Source: Norana najaformis (lineage: Eukaryota; Annelida; Clitellata; Crassiclitellata; Hormogastridae). Taken from it: a DNA stretch of 64,000 nucleotides. The DNA is taken from NCBI GenBank assembly GCA_964023275.1, contig OZ029915.1, positions 33,397,989 to 33,461,988 of the forward strand, read 5' to 3'. The notes below the pieces were generated by a model, which saw only the letters and a program-made list of their open reading frames with translations, had not been told where the DNA came from and did no database searches. A program made the position numbers and the translations under genes. This document shows positions 57,201-64,000 of the stretch, piece by piece (position 1 is the stretch's first letter; the number at the start of each line of letters is the position of its first letter).

Positions 57201-60200
57201 ACTGCAATTGATGTTAAAATTAATTAACATAAAAGAATGTTTCCAACAGAATGGTGAATACTTTCTTGATTATCTGTTGAAATGTAAAAGCTGTGAGAAG
57301 TGGTAATTGTTCATTAAAAATCCAGATCATGCTATGAAAATATTGGGTATAATGTTACTAAATGCTAAAATCATAATTACTGTTCTTGCTAACTCATATT
57401 CTTATAGAGTTCTGAACTTAATTAATAATACTTAACCAGGTGCATTGTGAGAAGACATCTGTGTTTTGGGCCTTGCTTTATACAAGTGAAGTGGCAAAAT
57501 TGCATCTTGGATTTGGAATTGCTGTATTGGTATACAATTTAATTTGGCAGAATACACTGCACACAGTTTGATTTTTTATGCGTTGGGGTTAGTTGTCAGC
57601 TTATTGGAATTGTCCTATGTTAAGACAAAGATGCGGACGATAATTCTGATGGTCAAGATGAAGGTCAGGATGGGGCGCTCCCTTGTGGCGATGGCACAGA
57701 CCAGCCTTGTGAAACGCAGAAGTTTCAGTCTATGAGAGGCAAGGATCGTAAAAGTTTGTCCCTGGTAAGCAAACTGACTGTTTTCTTTGACCTTTTGTTG
57801 TTTCAAGTCAATCTTTTGCAAGTGTTTAGTTAGCTTGTCATTCCTTTACAGAATGATGCATATAACATGTGTTTCAAAAGGTTATTGGGTTGTAGAATTG
57901 CTGTGCTATGTTTGCAAAGGTTCCTCCACCCCAGAGTACAAGTTTCAGCCTCCTTACCTTATCTTGCTTTAGCCCAGTTTATCTGATGTTGTTGTTGCTG
58001 CTGTTGCTGTTGTTAAAATTTTTACTGCATGCAAAGTTATACAGAATGTGAATCTGAGGTGCAGGTAGTCAGTCACAAGGTGAAATGAAGATACATTTAG
58101 AAGCCAGTGATAAACAGGGAGTTTTGAGGTGTTTTTGAAGGAAGAAAGAGTTTGAGCTCTGAAGAAATGTTGGTAGCCGGCTCCATTCATTCTGATTCAG
58201 TCACTTCATTCAGTTACTCCCACCACTGTGTCATATCTTTCAGATCACTTTGCCTTTTTCTCAAAGTTTAACTTTCTGTTTAAACCACCTTCAAATTACA
58301 AAATTGTAAGATTTAATTCTTGGCATAAAATTGATTTAAATAATTGATTTAAAAAAGTAAAGTATGATATCTTGGCATCTCCTTTATGGTTATCTCCTGC
58401 ACAAACAGCCAATGAACTGGCTCAGCAGTTCCTGTCTATTTTAACTGAGCTTCTTAACTGGCTAATTCCTTTTAGAACTAGAGTGTGCAACACAGCTTTT
58501 GTTTAACTCTGCCATATCTGAATCTAAATGTTGCAGAAGTCAGTTGTTGTTGGCGCCACTCTCACCTTCTCTCGGACCACATTAGGTTTAACCAACAGTG
58601 CGGACTTGTGCAAAAACTTGTTTCATTTGCCAAATCTGCATATTTAACAAAATTAATTGCTGAAAGATTGGGATCGCCAAAAACTTTATGAATGGCTTTG
58701 AATAAGTTTTTGCATAGCGGGAAGTTAGATTTATCCTCACAGCTTCTTGGCTACCCTAGAGCTTGCTAGTAAATTCTTGACCTTTGCAGATAAAATTTCT
58801 GGTATAAGGCTGGTATACGTGCTTACTTGTTCAAACAGTTAACAGTGCCTTTCTATCATTCAGTAAAATATCTTTCAATGCCTTCAGCTGGCACGATTGA
58901 TTTATAGAACCAAGTAATTACTAGTATCAAATCGTAAATTTAATCACAACAAACAACAAATGTTGGAAGTCTTTAATTTCAAAAGTGCAAAAAACTAATT
59001 TTATTTCTTAAAAAATTATTTTTTTAGCCCAGTTGTTAATGATGGCCATATTATTATTGCTGCCATTAGCAAACGTACTTGTATGCGTTCTGACGTGTGT
59101 GGGTGTGTCCTGTGTGCCAGTGCAACTTGTGCATTGACTTTACAAAATGTTGCCACATTTGCATCACTGTAACTTACAATCTGGAAAGTTGCCTGAGGTA
59201 GGCTTGGTACTTGTGAAGCAGGTTTGGGACTTACTCAGTGAAAGTATCGCTGTGAGCCTTGTATCCATGTTTGTCACGAGCTTAATAAATTTAATATAAT
59301 TGTGATATTGTTATGCAGGGTGCTGCATTCTGGCATTCACCTGTTCGACACAAGGGCCGTAAACTTATGCGTTCAGCTCCACTGACGCAGGTAAAGTGTC
59401 ACGCAAAGTATTTCGTAACAAGAATTGTAGAAACATTGATTTGCCTGAAAGTCTGAGTGAGTGAATTCTAGCAAGCTTCAGTTATATTCATGACTTTTGT
59501 ATAGTTTTTTACCTGCCTAAAAAATAATGTTATGTCTGTATAACAAATGGTTTCTACTGAGGTCAGTTCACATTTACATTTTTACAATATGCATAGTTTT
59601 TGCATAATTCTGTCCCACAAGAAGTGATTACGAATATTTATGTGCTGAATATACTTCTGATTTAGATCACAAGTGCTCTACAGGCTGAAGTACTGTGGGA
59701 AATGGGATTTTCAGGTGAGAATATGCAACTCTGAAGGTTCTGCTGTTATGCCTATATTGTACCAACTCTTCATGTTTGGAGTTGGATGAGATTTAGCTAA
59801 TGGGCGAGCACTGTTTATTGTTAAATCATGTGTTATTTCCTTTTAGCTAGTTTAACTGCTACGTGTAATTCTGTGAGGTAAAGGCACTGTCTTTAAATAT
59901 GTTTTGCAAGCAAATTGGAACTAGGTTTTACTTTTGTAAAAGCATGTTAAAATCATAGTTTTAAATTGATTTGATATATGAATTGCAAGGTGCTGGAGTT
60001 AAGGTTGCCATTTTTGATACGGGTCTTGCTGAGGATCATCCACACTTCAAAAAAGGTCGTGTCAAGGATCGCACAAATTGGACCAATGAAAAGACACTTG
60101 ATGATGGTCAGTTTTCTTTCTTGACTAGTTTAGATTTATACTATATTGTATTCTAAATATTTTTTAAATTCTCGAGTTAGAGATTGTCTAGTTAACTTGT

Positions 60201-63200
60201 AGGCATAAATATAATCTGAAACGGATTACAAAAGTTATGTTTCCGTGGTGAAAATAATAGTTTTGAAACAGAAGAGCCATAAACTGTCTTCACTATGCTG
60301 TTCCCAATTATATTAAAAGAAATGGTGATTTTTTATTGAAATTATTTCTTACAACTCAATATTTTAATTGGTTTTCTACTGTCAGGGCTTGGACATGGAA
60401 CTTTTGTGGCTGGAGTTATTGCTAGCTACAAAGACTGTCTAGGATTTGCACCTGATGCTGATCTCTACATATTCAGAGTCTTCACTAATAAACAGGTGAG
60501 TTTCTTAGTAGGTTTATATTCAGGCATGCCTGTGATTCGTCAGAATTTGATATATTTTTGTACTATTATAACACAAGTCACTGGTACAGATATGTCACTG
60601 AAACTGATGATTCGAAAACAGCTTCCTAGCGACCACTTCACTCCAAGTGTTAAGCTAGCAATGCTCAGATGTAAACAAGGCAGATTTTCATAGATTTGTC
60701 ACTTTTCTGCTCTTAGGAATTGTCAGAATGCTTAGTTAGGAAAGTTACTGGATTACACACCATTAACATACCTGGCTTCAGATCTATCATGCCCGGCAGA
60801 AAGTTAAAGCTAATTTTGCATTTTATTGCATTGACTGCTCTTTCTGTGGCTTCTGACCATCCAAACCATGACAATCTCCACAAGGTTTTACCACTCTTTA
60901 CTCACATCATTCGCTCTGGATATACGCCTATGACCTAGATTGTGAAGTGAGCATGGATGAAAGCATTTTTGCATTTAGGGGTCATCCAAAAATAATGGTT
61001 TACGTACTAAACTAGCCATGACAGTGAGTTGCTTTGTGCTGTAGTTTTAACTGGCCTTGTAATAACTGAAGAAACAACATATATTAGTAGCATATATTTA
61101 TTTAAAGCATAGTAGTATGTAAAAAGAGATTATGTCTGCTTTTAAACTGCCAGATGTATGCTGCATGGCTATGGAGTCTTAACCGTGATAGCTAAAAGTA
61201 CAAGCATGTACAAATAATTAAGTGACAAATATTTGTTTAAAATTCCAATCTAAGCAAATGATGTTTACACTTAAACTCTATCTTCAAGGATTGAAGAGAT
61301 AGAGCTGTTTTACATGAAGAGGTTAAATTTAGACAAATGCCCAATAAAATGTTATGGGGAGAACAGTGGCTAAAAATATGTGATGTTCAAAAGGTTAAGG
61401 TTAACCATTATATTGTGTTCTTACATTCTTGCTTTGTTTGAAACTTGAAACGCTATATTTCAATGATCGCAATGCTTTGACAATCAATGCTTTGAGTCTA
61501 ATAGTTGTGTTAAGTACCTTGGGAACGTTTTCTAAGGTATATGGATTGGTTGATTTATTTGACTGATTCATTGACATGCATTTTTATAAAATGCAAAATA
61601 AGAAAATAGGTCAATGTTTATTGTTAATTTATTCTTGAAAATTTAGTCCATTTAAACTAGAGTAATTCGAATAACATTCTTGGATACATTTTGAGCTGCC
61701 AAATAATTCGTCAAGTTAGACAACGAATGTCTAGTTGCCAATTTTCACAAACTTTTTTGTGACTATAAAAGCTGCTGACATCTTCCTTACCTCATCTTAG
61801 TATGACTAAATTTGCACAATATCTAATTTCATACTATCCATAATGTCATGAAGCACAAAGCAGTTAGTAGTTGGTTGTGATTTTACTTGGTTTCTGCCAG
61901 AATCTAACTACAATATTATCACTGCCCACTGAATTTGGGAGTTAAATATTTTCTTTGTATTGTTATGCTTGGAAATTTGTGTTTAATTATTTGCAGGTTT
62001 CTTATACTTCTTGGTTTCTTGATGCATTTAACTATGCCATTCTGAAGAAGATCAACATTCTGAACCTAAGTATTGGTGGGCCGGACTTTATGGATCAGCC
62101 ATTTGTGGACAAAGTGAGTGACACAGATAAAATGATTAATGCTATCGTACTTTTGTTTTGCATCATGATATGGCCACACCTTATTGCGTTATGTTTTTGT
62201 GTATTGTCATGAATCTCCATTTGAGAGGGTTTTGAAGAGTAGCTTATTTATGTCTAGTTGCATTACAACACATTCTTTGCATTACATTACATAAAAACAT
62301 GTCTACTTTCAGACCTGTTGAGTTTGCTTTATGTGATGATTTGCCGCAATTCTTTCTGTTGCTTTAATTAGTTGCATTCATTTTCACATTATTGAACCAA
62401 GCAGCCTTTATGACATTGTTTTGCGTTGTTTGGTCAGTTATCCAGGAATAATCTTTCAGATTAGTTTTATCGATGTCAGTCTGGATTGGTCATTTCTGGA
62501 ACTTGGTAAGGAACTCTAGTTAACAGTCCTCTTCCACTGAACGGAATGATGAACAATTTTCAATAGATAATTTTCTGGAAAATTATATATATTATATATG
62601 TGCATCCCTTATTTTTTACATTAAATTATGTAATTTTAGGTTTGGGAGCTGACTGCCAACAAAGTCATCTTAGTTTCTGCAATTGGAAATGATGGACCTC
62701 TGTATGGGTAAGGCACTACAGTCCTTGTTCATTTGCTTCAAGAAGTTTATTAATGCAAAGCTTTAGTCTCAAACCTTCCCAGAGTCTGTTCTTTGGCATT
62801 CCAGATTTAAACTGCAGCACAACATATAAAATTTGTTAGTTAAAAGAAAATTTAATAATTTGTAGAACTCTCAACAATCCTGCTGACCAGATGGATGTCA
62901 TTGGTGTTGGTGGAATCAATTTTGACAATCAGATAGCAAAGTTCTCGTCAAGAGGCATGACAACCTGGGTAAGTGTTCTGTTGAAGCCTCAGGTGCTTCT
63001 CAGTGTTGGTTATTTCTGTATAATGGACTCATGGGGATTCTAATTTGAGAGGCATTCCAATTCAGATGGAACTGATGTAGCCTATTCTACAATATTTGGA
63101 CCTGGGTATAGTTTTGAAAAATCATCTGATTTAGTCAAAAATTCAAATTTAGTCAAATGCAGTAACTAAAAATGTACATTATACTGATGAAGTAAATTAC

Positions 63201-64000
63201 TTAGAGCAACCCTTTGGAGCCACATGTGCATGTTGGGTGAAACTGATTTTTCTGATAATTACGAGTGGATTATTAAAATACATTAGAGGTATTCGACATT
63301 CTCCCATGGAACTTGACTGATCTGTTTAATAATTTTAAGGATTGACCACATTAAATGAACCTTGGAAATGGCTGCTGCTGATGCAGGCGAATGTGTGTTT
63401 ATGTGGGTTTATGTTGTTGTGTACAGGAATTGCCCAGAGGATATGGTCGCGTGAAGCCTGACATTGTCACCTATGGCTCATCTGTCCGTGGTTCAGCTCT
63501 GCGGTGAGGATGAATTATATTAGGTTATGTTACATCAGGAAAGTTTCTTTGCTGTTTTGTATTTACTCTTCCTGACCATATGTCATCATTATTCCTCCAA
63601 TGCACGCATTCATGCGCACCAGGGACACATATAACAATGCCTTTTATTCAGTTCTAATTCTTTCCTGCATCATTAATCATTAATCAGTGCATTAATCGGC
63701 TAGTCTGCTTTAAATATGGCAGCTTAACTGATTGGAAGTATACATAGGTTAGGGCATGTATCTAGTTTTGTGTGGAAGGAACTGCACTGGTTACCCATGC
63801 AAAAGTGCATTGAGTTAATGTTTATGAGTAATTATCTTGCATGCTGTGCTCTACCTTATCTTAAGCAGCTATGCATCTCATTCTCATTAATCCCTGGCCT
63901 CAGGTCTCTTCACTCTGCTTTGCAAGGGGGCATGATTGTTCCACTGGCCCAAACTCCCATGGTCCAGCATAGGAGTTTTGTTGTGGATGGTCCATCTTTC
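53577..64000 (+). CDS. MBTPS1: MBTPS1, membrane-bound transcription factor site-1 protease (SKI-1/S1P), 5' part
   Basis: Twelve exons, all phase-consistent, encode the first 591 residues. Order: signal peptide (about 1-30, hydrophobic [19 protein letters not shown]), a long Ser/Asn/Thr-rich segment (about 31-205), the conserved prodomain starting [10 protein letters not shown], autoprocessing-like motifs RTLK (301-304) and RKLM (368-371), then the subtilase domain. Seen: catalytic Asp404 in FDTGL, His437 in GHGTFVAG, oxyanion Asn526 in SAIGNDGP. The His-Asn spacing of 89 equals that of human S1P, and the Asp-His spacing is two longer (33 versus 31). The catalytic Ser, C-terminal lumenal region and TM segment lie beyond the window. 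Known: a Golgi-resident proprotein convertase that cleaves SREBP, ATF6 and other lumenal substrates at R-x-(L/V)-x. Odd: about 186 extra residues precede the catalytic domain. Confidence 0.95.
54614..56006. mobile_element. AATTAC-rich inverted-repeat element in MBTPS1 intron 1
   Basis: The left end cttgggtcaattgcatc and right end (inverted) cttgggtaaattttaattg are followed on both sides by clusters of AATTACAATTAC and GTAATTG. A LINE end lies inside. The class is undetermined. Confidence 0.5.
55359..55760 (+). mobile_element. LINE ORF2 C-terminus and 3' UTR in MBTPS1 intron 1
   Basis: [20 protein letters not shown], then [20 protein letters not shown], matches the WNxLP...F...LK end of CR1/L2 ORF2. 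The 3' part (ttgagttgatatagcaccgc, gaatgagctggtgtccctga) resembles the GATTACG family UTR, strongly diverged. Confidence 0.72.
56096..56247 (+). CDS. MBTPS1: MBTPS1 exon 2
   Basis: Acceptor cttttttacag, donor aga|gtgagt (phase 0). The split codon restores Glu222, and the exon reads [18 protein letters not shown] and later [18 protein letters not shown], the inhibitor-like fold of the S1P prodomain. Confidence 0.93.
56929..57034 (+). CDS. MBTPS1: MBTPS1 exon 3
   Basis: Acceptor tttgaatag, donor cactg|gtaaac (phase 1). Encodes [20 protein letters not shown], ending with RTLK, which matches the conserved RSLK autocleavage site of S1P. The exon end and donor are copied 107 bp downstream. Confidence 0.92.
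57021..57234 (+). repeat. 107 bp tandem duplication spanning an exon 3 splice donor
   Basis: 57021-57127 and 57128-57234 are adjacent direct copies differing at a handful of positions. Each starts gaaatttatcactggtaaac, so the last 14 bases of MBTPS1 exon 3 and its GT donor exist twice. Use of the second donor (about 57142) would include in-frame stops from the first copy's intron. Confidence 0.9.
57625..57764 (+). CDS. MBTPS1: MBTPS1 exon 4 (acidic prodomain insert)
   Basis: Begins after tatgttaag, completing an Asp codon, and ends cctg|gtaagc in phase 0. It encodes an Asp/Gly/Gln-rich stretch with two Cys ([12 protein letters not shown]). The matching region in vertebrates is short and poorly conserved, so this call rests on phase, splice sites and lack of stops. 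Confidence 0.72.
58400..58815 (+). mobile_element. LINE linker-region fragment in MBTPS1 intron 4
   Basis: Pieces [20 protein letters not shown] and later [20 protein letters not shown] match the segment between endonuclease and RT (xxLLDxxAPxKTR... and ...FxxYFxDKIxxIR) in CR1/L2 elements. It is frameshifted and decayed. Confidence 0.5.
59319..59390 (+). CDS. MBTPS1: MBTPS1 exon 5 (C-site of prodomain)
   Basis: 72 nt, phase 0 on both sides, between ttatgcag and gcag|gtaaag. Encodes [24 protein letters not shown] corresponds to the RRLL autoprocessing site that releases mature S1P. Confidence 0.86.
59666..59714 (+). CDS. MBTPS1: MBTPS1 exon 6
   Basis: A 49 nt exon after tctgatttag, ending ttcag|gtgaga in phase 1. 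Encodes [16 protein letters not shown], matching the helix just before the subtilase core. Confidence 0.9.
59990..60106 (+). CDS. MBTPS1: MBTPS1 exon 7 (catalytic Asp)
   Basis: Acceptor gaattgcaag, donor gatgatg|gtcagt (phase 1). Encodes [20 protein letters not shown] with catalytic Asp404, then [12 protein letters not shown]. It carries a two-residue insertion after HFKK relative to vertebrate S1P. Confidence 0.96.
60386..60495 (+). CDS. MBTPS1: MBTPS1 exon 8 (catalytic His)
   Basis: Acceptor tctactgtcag, donor aacag|gtgagt (phase 0). Encodes [17 protein letters not shown] with catalytic His437, then [18 protein letters not shown], nearly identical to known S1P. Confidence 0.97.
60680..61015 (+). 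mobile_element. piggyBac transposase fossil in MBTPS1 intron 8
   Basis: [20 protein letters not shown], then [20 protein letters not shown], then a frameshift and [13 protein letters not shown]. This matches the piggyBac/PGBD pattern FxxxMxxxRFxxIL...K..P......iDExMxxFkGr. It is distinct from the copy at 22615. Confidence 0.6.
61997..62113 (+). CDS. MBTPS1: MBTPS1 exon 9
   Basis: 39 codons, phase 0 on both sides, between ttatttgcag and gacaaa|gtgagt. Encodes [18 protein letters not shown] and [17 protein letters not shown], strongly conserved core of S1P. Confidence 0.97.
62640..62707 (+). CDS. MBTPS1: MBTPS1 exon 10 (oxyanion Asn)
   Basis: 68 nt between gtaattttag and tatgg|gtaagg (phase 2). 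Encodes [20 protein letters not shown] with oxyanion-hole Asn526. Confidence 0.96.
62866..62968 (+). CDS. MBTPS1: MBTPS1 exon 11
   Basis: Acceptor aatttgtag, donor acctgg|gtaagt (phase 0). Encodes [19 protein letters not shown] and FSSRGMTTW, conserved in S1P. Confidence 0.96.
63427..63503 (+). CDS. MBTPS1: MBTPS1 exon 12 (last in window)
   Basis: Acceptor ttgtgtacag, donor ctctgcg|gtgagg (phase 2). Encodes [20 protein letters not shown] and RGSAL. The next exon, with the GTSxASP serine motif, is outside the window. Confidence 0.93.
63765..64000 (+). mobile_element. LINE RT C-terminus, cut by the window edge
   Basis: Open frame [51 protein letters not shown]: the LHWLPI...PxYLxxLC...RSF...GP block of CR1/L2 ORF2, in MBTPS1 intron 12. 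Confidence 0.82.

Noticed and set aside
1-64000. Defence system, biosynthetic cluster or CRISPR array
   Set aside because: The window is animal genomic DNA; no regularly spaced repeats with unique spacers, and no clustered enzyme genes.

Overview
This window looks like nuclear DNA from an invertebrate animal, probably a deuterostome such as an echinoderm or hemichordate. The evidence is AT-rich intergenic DNA, spliced genes with GT-AG introns, many decayed LINE, SINE and DNA-transposon copies, abundant microsatellites and frequent TAGGCCTA-like words. No bacterial operon, CRISPR array or rRNA gene is visible. The species assignment is inference.

Four genes can be read by splicing. (1) A ParaHox gene, Xlox (the Pdx1 orthologue), lies on the + strand at 15629-26224. 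It has two coding exons and a 9.3 kb intron; the hexapeptide is in exon 1 and the homeodomain in exon 2. (2) A partial VEGF/PDGF-like growth factor gene lies on the - strand, with two phase-compatible exons between 33850 and 32789. (3) A very small gene at 48070-49499 (+) encodes a 48-residue protein that closely resembles TOMM5, a small subunit of the mitochondrial outer-membrane translocase. (4) MBTPS1 (site-1 protease, SKI-1) starts at 53577 (+) and runs off the right edge. Twelve exons are present, covering the signal peptide, the prodomain, and the catalytic Asp, His and oxyanion Asn; the catalytic Ser is beyond the window.

Region by region: 1-15.6 kb is gene-poor DNA upstream of Xlox, with a LINE endonuclease fossil, a hAT-type MITE, a 640 bp polypyrimidine tract, and a Tc1-like element that carries one arm of a 2 kb-spaced inverted repeat. 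15.6-26.2 kb is Xlox; its intron holds a CR1-like LINE end, a 43 bp higher-order satellite, a piggyBac copy bounded by TTAA, and a foldback structure ending close to the exon 2 acceptor. 26.2-48 kb is intergenic DNA around the VEGF/PDGF-like gene, full of LINE 3' ends, tRNA-derived SINEs, a 430 bp MITE and trinucleotide repeats. 48-50.1 kb is the TOMM5-like gene. 50.2-53.3 kb is nested LINE, MITE and Merlin-like debris. 53.6-64 kb is MBTPS1, whose introns hold further transposon fossils.

The genes do not form an operon or an obvious pathway. Xlox is a developmental transcription factor, the VEGF/PDGF-like product a secreted ligand, TOMM5 a mitochondrial import subunit and MBTPS1 a Golgi protease. 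I found no convincing novel molecular system. The most interesting points are the lengthened MBTPS1 prodomain, a duplicated splice donor in that gene, a VEGF/PDGF-type ligand beside a ParaHox gene, and several unusually readable transposon structures.
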